Shown here piece by piece: positions 1 through 9,695 of a DNA stretch of 13,998 bases (positions within the stretch are counted from its first letter, which is position 1; the number at the start of each line of letters is the position of its first letter). The stretch is from Rodentolepis nana (lineage: Eukaryota; Platyhelminthes; Cestoda; Cyclophyllidea; Hymenolepididae). A program made the position numbers and the translations under genes. The notes beneath the pieces are model-generated. The model had not been told where the DNA came from. It did no database searches and saw only the letters and a list, made by a program, of their open reading frames with translations. The DNA is taken from contig UZAE01013826.1 of the NCBI GenBank assembly GCA_900617975.1, forward strand, positions 1 through 13,998. Reading direction: 5' to 3'.

Positions 1-709
1 CTCGACATTTTTCAATTTGATGTTCCTTCCCCTCTGTGAAGCCTGAAGTCAACTAAAGGGCTAATGATAACCATCAAGACGCCTGCCATTTGATATAAGT
101 AAATAAATATTGTCATTGATACATTGTGAATTGACATAAGAATATATTGTTATTTCCGAAAACATCCTCCTTTAAGATTGTAAAATGGGTGTAGGTACTA
201 ACCACCTGATAATATTCAGATTTTGTCTACAAGTATAATCCCAAAGCGTGCTGGAAATAGGCTCTGAATCATCCAGGAACAAAGAGGGGTGTACATGCTT
301 GAGTCTACAGAATGGACCCATGGAGAAGCCGAAATGACAGATTAGCGAGGCAATTGGCTCGATCTGGAGAGATGATTGGATGCCATATGAGCCTCTAAAC
401 TCTTGTATTCTTAATACTCTTGCTCCTTATTTCAAAATTGCGGATGTCATGTAGAATTTATCCCTCTCTTAGCACATTTGTCCTATCTATTGAAAAAATG
501 ATTATGTACTTAGAGCTACTTTCTAATAATATGGTTTTAGCAGGTAACTGATTAAGAGGCTCATCATTTTGCTATGATCGATATTCTACTCTGGTGCATT
601 TTCCCGATTAAATGGACTACCTTGTCTTGAACCACCCTTCTTCTTAAAATTTCAATGTTTCTTGAATTAAGCAACATTTCGTTTAAATTTAAAATATTTA
701 GAAACTTAC
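1..709 (-). other. Intron 3 of the coronin-like gene (incomplete)
   Basis: This follows the gtaagt donor at 709-704 and runs to the window edge. I found no further WD40 exon on the minus strand here, so the next exon should lie to the left. The first 60 bases resemble a stretch near 13231-13295 (see findings). Otherwise it is AT-rich sequence with stops in all frames. Confidence 0.65.
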
Positions 710-3700
710 TTTTCTACCATAAAGAGCTGTAGCCAGGAGGTGGGGGTTATTTGGAGACCAGGCGATATTGACAACCCGATCTTTGTGTTGAAAAGCACAT
801 AAATGCTCCAGTACCGGTGTTTCAGTGGTCTCATTTTTACGAGTTTGTGCCCTCCACAATTTAACCTAAATAAAAAATCCGCTCAACATATTATCTCCAA
901 ACCCTTATCACATATTTGCCATTGTCGTAGAGTAGTTATCTTTAGCTAGAATGAAATCGTCACCATAGCCCTAAGCACCATTTCGCTTTCAAAAGTTTTC
1001 CCTACGGATATGATTTTCTAGTATGGTTGGTTGGAGTGGAATGTTTCATACTCAATAAACGTCTCTCCAATGAACTAACATCGTTGTAAACAGCCTAATA
1101 ATCATTGACTTTCATAACATTTCCCATCAAAATGAAGAACAATTAAAAGCCATTCGTCTCAACTGAAAATTTTACGTTCATATTTGCACTATTCCGCACC
1201 CATATGATACTCATTTTACTTAGATTTACAAAGGCTGATAAAGGTCTCGAATTTTTTTTCTATGTATTGCCCTTGCACCATCACTAATTTAATGTGTTTA
1301 CTGATAACTTAAAATCAGTAGTATTTGGGCAATCAGCGTCGAACTATATAATGAATTGCCTTGGAAGCACTGTAGCATAAGAACGATCAACCTCCCCATG
1401 ACCTAAAATTTGCATGGCTTATCAACCTATTCAATTGAAATTGAAACTACGTGAGCTAGTTCTGACGTGTTTTGGGGTTTTTTCCATTGCAGGCTACATT
1501 CGATACATATTTACATATGCGTATCATCGGGTCAGGTCAAATTGATATTCATCCACAAGTGGAATGATTTATCCATTTCGGTAGTTTGGGAACTTAAAGA
1601 ACTGCAACATGTTTACATGAGTCGGGATGAAGCACTGGGTGTATAAACGTACCGTTTTATCTAAAGACGAGGTTGCCAATGTCGACTTATTCCACGCCAA
1701 ATCTGTCACCGAATTTGAATGACATTGGGCTCGATAGTAAGTATCACCGTCATAACGACCAGGCTAAAATATGCGAAATAAAGTTTTAGACTATTTAATT
1801 AGTGTAGCTAATGTGATGAATTTTCCCCCCTCTAAAGTACACTCAATTTAAAATAATTCTTCGATTTTACTTTTGTAAAATAAATGTGCAAAAATAGGAA
1901 TTAGGTGAGTTGTTTTAGGATGATTAGCCTTTTACAATGGACACCAGTCACATAACTCAGTAAAAACACGCTAATGCCTCAAAGACAGACTTTACTCCAA
2001 AGTTATGGAACGAGAATTTTGTATTTCAAAAGTCGAATTTGAAAAAAAAGATGATGGATATATTCAAATAATGCACAGATGTGATCTATTCAATTCGAAT
2101 ATAATCAATAAATACCACTGGGCCTTAAAGTGAGTTGTTTTATTCTGAACCAACAAAATGCAAATATATTTAATTATTAGTTGTTTCCAGAAGCAAATGA
2201 TTGGTTGTTCAGGTTGTTACGTATACAGAATTCAGTTATTAGTCGCAAAACTATGGGATAAAAATTTTTCTGAGTAAATTTGAAAAGTGTGAAATATGAT
2301 CCAGATTACCGTCTCGGGGATTCGGACTAATGGTTATTGTTTTTGGCGTCAGCTAACGTTATGCTTAAAGCCTTACAAATTAAGAGGACAAAACTTTTAT
2401 TGAATATTAAAGGTGCATTTTTTTATTAATATTACTTATTTAACAGAATTATAAAGTGGACACTATAGTTAGAGAAAATACCTACGCATGTATCACCCTA
2501 ATTCCAAAATGTCATTAGATCATTTTCGAAATATATATAAGCCAACTCACCTTCACGAGAAGTGAAAAATATAACAATAGGTACATGGTTTTCTAATAAC
2601 CCATATGTCCTCACTGCTATAATTGACGAAAAAATATTAATCAATGGTTTGCAAGTGGAGCAATTGAAATTAAAGGATAAACTTCACTTCACATGTTTTA
2701 ATTTGTTTATGCGACGAGTACGACTATCCGCGCAACCTTCCCTATTTAGAATGCTCTTCATAATTCTACCCCCTTCAATCACTTCGTTCTCCTGTTCGGA
2801 TCATACCCTCTTACCACGAGTTGCAACGGTTGAGAGAACAAGATCGATATAAGAAAGGCTAAGGAAATATTCTTGAACAGGTCGTTTTGATAGAATTTAG
2901 CAGTCCTCTGAATACTTTAAACTCACTAGAGATGATAATTAGTTCTAAAAAATAGTCATTCTTCTTCCTTAAATGAAAACAATTTTTAATTAGTAAGTAA
3001 TTAACTTTACCTATTACCATTGGAACTATCTGATAAGCATTTCATAATGAATATGAACATTTTTGCTTTCTCAAAACATCATATCATTTATTATGTTCGA
3101 TTTTAAGAGTATCTCCAAGATGTCCTTCCAATGCGCTTGCCAAAATGGGGAGATTTCGCGTTGGCTTCTGAGTTTTCCTATTGCTTTCCCTCGTATGTGT
3201 AATAAGAAATGAAGTCACTTCACGTATACGTTGGAATTTAGTAAATTAATTAGTTAAAATTGGTTGTAAGTGATCAAGGGGGCTACTGTGAGGCGTATCA
3301 GTAGGCGAAATGGACTAATAGTCAACAGTATCTAACATGATCTCTCAATTATTTCAGGACCCATTTCTCCACTTACTTTGTAAACGCGACTCTTGGCTCA
3401 ATGCGTCATATGTAATCACGTAGTGAAATCGTTATTTGTGATTGGAATTTGTCACCATAAAAGCAATTATAATTATGTTGTTTAGAGGTCAAGTTATGCT
3501 TCATCTTTGCCAAGAGCACAAACAAATTAGCCGGCTGAGTCATTTCGCTGGAGAACCCTCTCAACCGAGAGTTAGGTCAAATTAAGGTGGTGAGTGTGAC
3601 ACAGATTAGAAACCAAAAAACTCATTTTGCGAATTTTGCGCACTTCGAAACTGAAATTCCGTCGATTTCACATAAGAAGTAAAGAGTCACAGAATTCGTA

Positions 3701-4780
3701 TTAATTTAGTATCGTCACATATTTATGTAAATTTATAGATTAAAGTAATAAATTTATGCATGGAAAAGAGGAGGCTTTAAAAATTGTCATAGATTTACGC
3801 TGTGACTAGATGCCCTGAACGCTTTCCTTTTTACCAATCCAATTAAATCAATATGAGTTTTTATTTTCATTAGTGGGTATGCACGCTATCATTGCCCAAA
3901 TTGGAGAAATCATTAAAAATTGTGGTCTCAACAAAACTACCGAAATATATTGACAAGAAATACAAACTGGTGTAACATATGATGAATAAATAGCGTAAGC
4001 TTCATATTTAAAAAATTACCTCTTTGTGTGTTAGTAGTTACGATCGAAACGAAAATTGTCTAGTATGCATAAGATTTTAATTGGCGTAACAAATAAAGAT
4101 ATAATAAGGCTTACAATTTTTCAACTTAAATTGAAGAAAAGACACTTTCACAACCTCTTTAATGAAAACTAATATAAAAAGTAAATTGGAGAAAATAGAA
4201 AGAGTCTGCAAAAAAAATATACTTCAAATCATGAAAACAGAATAATGCACTGATCTGCAAGAGCAACAAAATTTATCCAAGTCGTTTCCACTTATCGATT
4301 AAATAAATAAAAATAAAGAAATCAAACTCTAATTCTCAAGTTAAAAAAATTAGGCACCATTAAATTAATCATTTTCCAAAAATATTTATTCAGTCACATT
4401 TCTCTTCTTAAAACACAGATTATAAAGGTGTTGAGGCAAATGAGTTAAAAACGATGATCATGATATTTGGTAGTGCGACGAAAAAATTTCATAACTGTGG
4501 AAACTTCAATAGGAACATTGCTTTGAATACCTATTATTTCCGTATATTTATCATTAATGTTTAAAAATTAAGGAATGCTTTAAGTGCGTACCTTCGACAA
4601 ATCCAATAAAGCCACCAATCCTCCAGCATTAAATCCTGTAGCAACAGCAAGATATTTTTCAGAACAAGCAGCTAAGTGTCCATACTGAAATGCATTAGAA
4701 ATCGGAACACCCTCAAAGCTGGATTCTGCACCGGCAGGTATCCAAATAGGACTCGGTGAATGCAAAATTGATCTTGTCAT
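710..4780 (-). CDS. coro: Coronin-family WD40 actin-binding protein, 5' part (three exons; 3' end outside window)
   Basis: Coronins bind F-actin and Arp2/3 and fold as a WD40 propeller. I read exons 4780-4592, 1763-1653 and 865-710 (minus strand), all joined in phase 0 with GT-AG junctions (donors gtacgc, gtacgt, gtaagt), giving 152 residues. Residues about 23-70 align without gaps to the start of short coronins: F-E-x-V-x-I-S, then LAVATGFNAGG, then L-x-L-S-K-P-G-R. The first WD40 blade follows, with VTDLAW and LATSSLDKTVKLWR spanning the exon 2/3 junction. The next blade contains HKDRVVNIAWSP and LLATALYGRK. The coronin N-terminal R-S-x-K-F-R-H motif is only weakly matched (TRSILH). ATG 4780 is the only in-frame ATG after the upstream stop at 4819-4817, but a short upstream exon joining near 4772 is possible. 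The single-unit type fits better than tandem coronin-7/POD-1, because no other coronin exon lies upstream. Family is confident; start and subtype are provisional. Confidence 0.85.
866..1652 (-). other. Intron 2 of the coronin-like gene
   Basis: A 787-base intron between a gtacgt donor at 1652 and a tttag acceptor ending at 866. It joins ...LDKT to VKLWR, a canonical WD40 blade ending, which supports both splice sites. It contains AT-rich unique-looking sequence. I see no gene, RNA or repeat in it. Confidence 0.8.
1764..4591 (-). other. Intron 1 of the coronin-like gene (2.8 kb)
   Basis: A 2,828-base intron between a gtacgc donor at 4591 and an attttag acceptor ending at 1764. The junction joins LDLSK to PGR, matching the coronin K-T/P-G-R motif. 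It is AT-rich. A plus-strand open frame at 2562-2852 starts with a non-ATG codon and has no recognisable domain, so I do not call it a gene. The 13-mer AAACGAAAATTGT at 4047-4059 recurs at 5445-5457, in the spacer upstream of SARNP. No transposon or RNA gene recognised. Confidence 0.75.
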
Positions 4781-5385
4781 TTCAAAACGGAAGACAATAG
4801 AGTTCAATTGACAAAATCAAACCAAGCGGAAATAAGATAATGAGATCACGAAAATTTTCTCTGCTATTTTTAAAACTTTTTGATCAACTTAGAACCGGTT
4901 ATAAATTATGAAAGATTAGAAATAAATTTAAAATCCCACGGCTTTCGACCTTCATGTAATTTTTTAGGCATTGAAGAGAAATAAAACAAATAAACAAAAA
5001 TTTAAATTATTATTTTAACAAATAAATATATAATTTTGCAGAATTTTTGAGTGAGGTAAAACATTTTGATTGAGACTTTATTTGTGCTGTTTATTGCGTG
5101 AAATATTTCAGCCTGAATAAATATTGCACAGATGTAGTTTTTTATGTTTAAATACAAGCAAATGCAGTAAACAAGTGTCATTTGATAATATTATGCGTTT
5201 CTATATGAAATAACTATCTTAATCTTAAAATAAACATAATTTTCCATTTTCCCAACTCCTATTTCAGTATAGATCAAGTTATTTCCCAAATACTCTCAAG
5301 TGAAAAATAACAATCTTTATTATTTATAATTACTTCTTTTAAAAGTTGCAACTGTCTTACATTTGGGTGTTAATTGCAATATGGT

Positions 5386-5417
5386 AATTAATTTATTATA
5401 TTACAATTAATTTATTA
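5386..5417. repeat. Short AT-rich tandem direct repeat
   Basis: The 13-mer AATTAATTTATTA occurs at 5386-5398 and again at 5405-5417, a 19-base period. It lies about 170-200 bases upstream of the SARNP start. AT-rich sequence produces such repeats easily, so a regulatory role is speculative. Confidence 0.6.
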
Positions 5418-5445
5418 TTGATATTTAAATCAAGATAGATTGTCA

Positions 5446-5467
5446 AACGAAAATTGTGATTTTCGTT
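5446..5467. repeat. Perfect 9-bp inverted repeat with 4-base loop
   Basis: The arms AACGAAAAT (5446-5454) and ATTTTCGTT (5459-5467) are exact reverse complements around the loop TGTG. It lies about 120 bases upstream of the SARNP ATG, in the divergent spacer. It could be a dimeric transcription-factor site, a hairpin in a long 5' UTR, or chance. Confidence 0.55.
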
Positions 5468-5520
5468 CATTTTCAATCTGTGGTCAAAATTTGATTAAAT
5501 TTATTTATTAGAAGTTTAAA

Positions 5521-5545
5521 CCAACTTTTTGTGTATGTCACCTAG
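5521..5545 (+). promoter_or_regulatory. Possible 3' splice acceptor (cis or trans) before SARNP exon 1
   Basis: A moderately pyrimidine-rich stretch ends in CACCTAG at 5539-5545, 43 bases before the chosen ATG. If the organism trans-splices, as flatworms do for some genes, this is a plausible leader addition site. It would also remove the alternative upstream ATG at 5535. No transcript evidence is available. Confidence 0.25.
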
Positions 5546-5588
5546 TTTGAAAAGTCGCTTGTTGCCGTTTTCGTTTGGTGTACCAATA

Positions 5589-6575
5589 ATGTCATCTAAA
5601 TCTGAATCTGAACTTAAGAAAATGAAGGTAATTACTCATTTTATTTATTCTTATGTTCATTTATATTTTTTAAAATTTATTAATTGTTGTCGTTCCCGTA
5701 TTTCTTGCTCATGTTATTTTGGATTTATCTATTTCTGTTACTTTCAATTAAGATCGCTGATCTTAAGAAACTTTGCACAATTTCATCTCTGCAAACTACC
5801 GGTTCTAAACAGGAACTAATTGATCGTATATTGGTCTACGAAGGTAATGAAATATCATATCTTTTAAAGTTTATATTTGCAGCAAGCAAATCGTCTCTTA
5901 CAGTCGCTCCTGATGAAGAAGCTCAATTGCTAGATGAAGATGACGCTTCACCTTGTGATATTAGTCACAACCTTTCCACTGTCATTCCTGATGGAAAGCC
6001 TCAAACACAAGTTGAAGATGCACCAAGTACTGAATCTCAAACGGATAAAGAAAAGACCACCAATTCTGTAGCTGCCAAACCGGATATTTCCAAAATGACA
6101 ATGGAAGAAGTATGCCTGTGTCACATGTTTAACAACCTTATAGAGAATCGCTTACAGAAAGCAACGTTTTGGTGGGATTGGCGATGTCTCTAGCAACTAC
6201 TCATCAACTCGCCCTACTCTAAGTGGTCAAGACTTAGAAAAAAGGTTAGAAAGAGCAAAGAGATTTGGATTACCTGTCGATACCTTTCCGAAATCTGACA
6301 TTGAACGTATGAAATCTCGCGCAGAGCGTTTCGCAACTGCACCAATCAAACCTGTGCGTTTACTTTGTCCTTAAAACCAGTCTTTTAAATCCATTTATTA
6401 ATTCTCATTTTTTCAGGATGCCCAGGTTGAATTGACTCCGGAAGAACTAGAAAGGAAGCGCAAGCGTCTTGAGAGATTTGGTGAAACAATGGGTGATGAA
6501 GAGAAGAAGAAACTTGAAAGAGCCATCAGATTCGGATTAACTGAAGCAAAGAAATCCAAAACTGATTTGTCTTGA
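5589..6575 (+). CDS. SARNP: SAP domain-containing ribonucleoprotein (SARNP/Tho1/CIP29 homologue), complete, five exons
   Basis: SARNP is a nuclear RNA/DNA-binding protein associated with TREX and the helicase DDX39B/UAP56 in mRNA packaging and export. Exons are 5589-5627, 5753-5843, 5883-6109, 6144-6353 and 6417-6575; their sum, 726 bases, encodes 241 residues (human about 210). Residues 8-43 form the SAP domain (ADLKKLC, then TGSKQELIDRI). Residues 44-119 are acidic and Ser/Thr-rich, probably disordered. The C-terminal half has five basic RFG-type motifs ending at about 129, 161, 183 (RFA), 211 and 229, the multivalent helicase-binding elements of this family. Introns are 125, 39, 34 and 63 bases, all GT-AG. 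The 39-base intron is a multiple of three without a stop, and the 34-base one must be removed to reach the RFG region. An in-frame ATG at 5535 would add 18 residues; 5589 better matches family length. Identification is strong. Confidence 0.93.
5844..5882 (+). other. 39-base micro-intron of SARNP (in frame, stop-free)
   Basis: It starts gtaatg and ends tttgcag. It interrupts the codon GAAG|CA, joining YE to ASKSS at the end of the SAP domain. Retention would insert 13 residues without a frameshift or stop. Its removal is inferred from the splice signals and from family alignment. Confidence 0.75.
6110..6143 (+). other. 34-base micro-intron of SARNP
   Basis: It runs from gtatgc to ttatag. Removing it joins ...MTMEE to RIAYRKQRFGG and opens the whole RFG-repeat region. 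Reading through instead meets TAG after 27 codons, at 6191-6193. This is unusually short for an animal intron, but such micro-introns are known in flatworms. Confidence 0.85.
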
Positions 6576-6633
6576 ATGTAGAATTTCTCATTATGGTTTA
6601 ATCTGTTTTGTAAATGTATATTTGTAAAGCATT

Positions 6634-6639
6634 TATAAA
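6634..6639 (+). terminator. Candidate SARNP polyadenylation signal (TATAAA variant)
   Basis: TATAAA lies about 60 bases after the stop, followed by AT-rich and then T/G-containing sequence. No AATAAA is present in the first 200 bases of the 3' flank. It is a common variant hexamer, but AT-rich sequence gives chance hits. Confidence 0.3.
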
Positions 6640-6659
6640 TGTATCAGCCAATATTTATC

Positions 6660-8690
6660 ATGTCTTGCGGTTGAATTATTCTGATATTTTAATGCTCCTA
6701 ATCTCTGTTTTTGCTTTATTTATGTTTTCTACTTGGTCAGTCTATTTATGTGTGTGATTAAACCACCTCCCTAAGGACCTGATAAATAATGTTTTTTTAA
6801 TTTACTATTTGGCATTGGTATAGTTTAATTCTACGTCCTTACGCTGCTAATGCTCACTTGGGTCTGTGAAATGGTTGTTATGCGCACTTCCTGGTGTCCC
6901 ATCCAGTCCTGGCTTTATGAAAAAGACATGATCGGTGTTTGATTGGCAATTGGTGCTAGCTTGGTATTCCATATCATTTGTGCCATACGTGCTTGCGTAA
7001 GCTACTGCTTCATCCACGTCGTTGTGCCATGTTGCATTGCCTTTTATCGATCAGACAATTCTCTACGTACTATAGATGATGAATTTGTGGTGACGCTTTT
7101 CTCATTTCTTTATTCTCTACGTAGCATTTGTTTCTCCCAAGCTTGTCAGCACTAGGCTCGATGTAGTAATCAAGAACGGCTTTACTACGCTCTCTACAGT
7201 AGTGAGTGTTACTTCATTCTACAATAATTTGTTAGTTGCCTTCTAGTAACACTGACAGTGTGTTTTACACGGTACTTGGATAAGAATATGTTCTAAATCT
7301 GGAAATTTATGCGTGTTAAGGAACCCCGTTATCCCCTCGATACTCCTTACGAATATTTTCTCCCCTTTATTTCAATGTAGTCTTTGATGCTTACTGTGAT
7401 TTGAACACCGTGGGACGAACACTTTACATTTTATGCTTTGTGTCACCATCAATTTTCCTCTCTTCTTTCGTCTTGTGCACATGATCTTAACATTTCAACA
7501 GGCTCATTGAATAGAGTGGGTATTCCAGTTATTGGTGATGATCTAAACTTAACAATGGTGTCAGCACTAATTTAGGGAACGAAGTCAATATGAAACAGAT
7601 TGCTTGATCGATTGAGTTAAGTAATTGCGTCTTTGTTTGTTGAGAGAAATCGAACCTAGGAGTTCATTGGCAAAATAGGTATTCATATTCGGCTGCTTCA
7701 CACCTTTTGAATTTATATCTATGAATTATTTGGGCGTGATTATATTAGTATTTGATGAAATACCAACCCTGAAATATGCAATCTATCGATGCTATCTTTA
7801 GAGAAAACGTATTTATCGAGTTGTATTTATTTGGTCAGGAAATCTTGAACATTGTGGGTATGTGGCCATTACGTTACGTAGTAGTCGCATGCAGGATTTT
7901 GAACTATTGTAACACAAAGTGCTACTCAAAAGTTGAAAGTAATATGTGAATTAAATTTTTTGTTGCTAACTTCACCCAAGATACTGCCAATAGCAAGATG
8001 AGGCTAAAGTGAAATGGAGTGCTCAAAAACGGGAATAAAATAATAGACCAACAAGATTTGGTTTTTCATGGCTATATATAGGAACGGAAACAAGGGCTAA
8101 GCACTCAAGTCGTCAGATTTGAGTTGTACTCAAGGTAAGGATAACCAATGCTCTAAAATTTATATCTTCATTGCCTACCTCATTTCGACCTCCCCCCTCT
8201 CTATCGACAGCATGATAGTACCCATTTTGGGAAGGTGATAAAGACATTTGGAGGCACGCTAACTACACATTCAATTCCCACCTTGAATATTCGAAAGTTT
8301 CAAAATGTTGCAAGTATTACCTTACTCCCAAAAGTCGTTCCTGGTCAAAATTAAAGGCGAATGAGTGCTGGCTCGAGTCCACTCATTATATTTTGCAACA
8401 AATTATCTTGCCAAAATATTGATAATGTGGATTTGGAGTAACCGCGTATCTTCCTTGTCAACTCCCTCCATCCAATGGGAGGATATATCTAAGCAGATTA
8501 TCCATCTTCACACGTTGCTCCACCTCTTTTACTTTGCCCAGCAAATGACCTTTACCTCAGGGACTACAAACGCTTTATAAATTTTCCCCGCTATCGAACA
8601 CCCAGGTTATAAACACCAATACTCAACTCAATAGCGTCTTTTCTCAATTGTTTGAGTTCCATTCCTTCCTTCCTTCTCGATATACAACTA
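6660..8690. other. Convergent intergenic region between SARNP and DYRK1; no gene recognised
   Basis: About 2 kb on which I can place no exon of a known family on either strand. Plus-strand open frames at 6943-7155 and 8365-8580 lack recognisable domains and, for 6943, an ATG. The part at 6820-7250 is less AT-rich than its surroundings. It contains an exact 12-mer repeat (7058-7069 and 7112-7123) and a stem-loop with arms at 7163-7169 and 7182-7188. That could be the remnant of a mobile element or an unrecognised non-coding transcript. Confidence 0.5.
7058..7123. repeat. Exact 12-mer direct repeat
   Basis: ATTCTCTACGTA occurs at 7058-7069 and 7112-7123, 54 bases apart. A related CTCTCTAC follows at about 7190. 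The meaning is unknown; it may be chance or part of a degraded repeat element. Confidence 0.5.
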
Positions 8691-9036
8691 AACAGATATA
8701 AAGGAATAAATGTCGGATCAATATTAATTATTGGCGCTCACATTTTGCAGTTAAAGAGAAAGGGATAGCGATTGTTGGTGGAGGGGATGGGCAGACGAAG
8801 ATATATAGAGGAGGGCAGTTGAACACAGACGAATAGGCTCGGACACAGAGGATGGATAGGCGCTTTGATATTCGGTCATTTAGTTTGTTCACATCAGGCA
8901 TGTGGGAATGAATGACTTATAGGGAGGTACGGAGAGGCACACACTGGAACAGAAGTTAGGGGGGGGGGAGAAATTGATTTCACGCGACACAGGGAAGAAA
9001 ACCAAAAACCGGGTCCACACAAAGAAAACACATACA

Positions 9037-9048
9037 GTGTGTGTGTGT
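9037..9048. repeat. (GT)6 microsatellite
   Basis: Six perfect GT units. On the DYRK1 transcript strand it reads as CA repeats in the presumed 3' UTR. Confidence 0.9.
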
Positions 9049-9192
9049 CTATAGTTAGTTCATTGTTTATAGGAGGGAGGGCAGGAAATCACCTTCAGGT
9101 TCTGTACACAAGAGAACAAGCCTCGAAAACAGGTGATGACACATAACCCACTGCAACAACGACCGAGAATAACATAAGTAACGCACTATGTC

Positions 9193-9206
9193 TGTGTGTG
9201 TGTGTG
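9193..9206. repeat. (TG)7 microsatellite
   Basis: Seven perfect TG units, the second of two dinucleotide tracts in the presumed DYRK1 3' UTR. Confidence 0.9.
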
Positions 9207-9273
9207 CGAGAAGGGAAAATTTTAGTCATTTTTGTGCCCACATAAAAGGGAAGAGGGGGCTAATAGATAGTAT

Positions 9274-9290
9274 TAATAATAATAATAATA
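9274..9290. repeat. (TAA)n microsatellite
   Basis: A TAA trinucleotide tract of 17 bases, followed by an ATATA stretch. It lies in the presumed DYRK1 3' UTR. Confidence 0.85.
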
Positions 9291-9695
9291 TATACAGTGT
9301 AAGTGTTTGTGTGTGAAGTTAGTAGGGGATAGAGGGTGTATGCGTGTTCAGCGCGACAGCAGCGTGGCGGTTGAGTGTATAAGGGGGGGTGAAGTCAGGA
9401 GTGCAGTTCATTCCAAATAATGAGTATGTAGGAGGAGAGAAAATTAAGAGAAAGACACGATTGTGGTGATTGAGGAAAAGAAGGTTCAAAATTGGCGCTG
9501 CTGCCTTATGTCGACCGATATCGATTCAATCATCGATCGCTGTTATTGTACGTGCTTGTGTATGTAGAGGTTTAGGCACTGGAAATGTGCGGATCACGCA
9601 TACATATTGTCTCTTTCATTTCTTCATCAAGTAAGCTGCCAGTCAAGTAAGGAGTAAGAGAGTGAAAGAAAAGTGAGGAAGAGGTTAGAAGAGCG

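Larger units (their letters stand above)
4781..5588. promoter_or_regulatory. Spacer between the divergent coronin-like and SARNP genes, probable promoter region
   Basis: About 0.8 kb lies between the proposed coronin ATG (4780, minus) and the SARNP ATG (5589, plus), so both promoters should lie here unless an upstream coronin exon was missed. The sequence is very AT-rich. It holds a 13-base direct repeat at 5386-5398 and 5405-5417, and a perfect inverted repeat at 5446-5467. No single TATA box or initiator can be chosen with confidence. A shared bidirectional promoter is an inference from gene orientation. Confidence 0.5.
8700..9695 (-). other. Probable DYRK1 3' UTR, low-complexity
   Basis: It follows the DYRK1 stop codon on the minus strand. 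The plus strand becomes markedly purine- and G-rich here, so a minus-strand transcript would be C- and pyrimidine-rich. It contains a run of ten G at 8959-8968, seven G at 9383-9389, (GT)6 at 9037-9048, (TG)7 at 9193-9206 and (TAA)n at 9274-9290. No minus-strand AATAAA is visible between 8570 and 9695. TATAAA variants occur at 9071-9066 and 8579-8574, so the transcript end is uncertain. Confidence 0.45.

Noticed and set aside
2562..2852. 96-codon plus-strand open frame in coronin intron 1
   Set aside because: It lacks an ATG start, has no recognisable domain, and lies inside an intron supported by the coronin alignment on the other strand.
4580..4807. Coronin exon read as a small stand-alone gene
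   Set aside because: It starts at a TTG and runs into a splice donor; the downstream exons at 1763 and 865 complete a WD40 blade in phase.
5684..6193. Continuous 169-codon plus-strand frame through SARNP exons 2-3
   Set aside because: It reads through intron 1 sequence and two micro-introns; removing them restores SAP and RFG homology and avoids the early stop.
6943..7155. 70-codon plus-strand open frame after SARNP, Cys- and hydrophobic-rich
   Set aside because: It has a non-ATG start, no family match that I recognise, and a composition expected from out-of-frame AT-rich DNA.
7640..7670. tRNA B-box-like sequence (GGTTCGATTTC) on the minus strand
   Set aside because: There is no matching A box, acceptor stem or anticodon arm at tRNA spacing.
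8365..8580. 71-codon plus-strand open frame in the convergent spacer
   Set aside because: It has no recognisable motif, no ATG start and no splice partners with coding character nearby.
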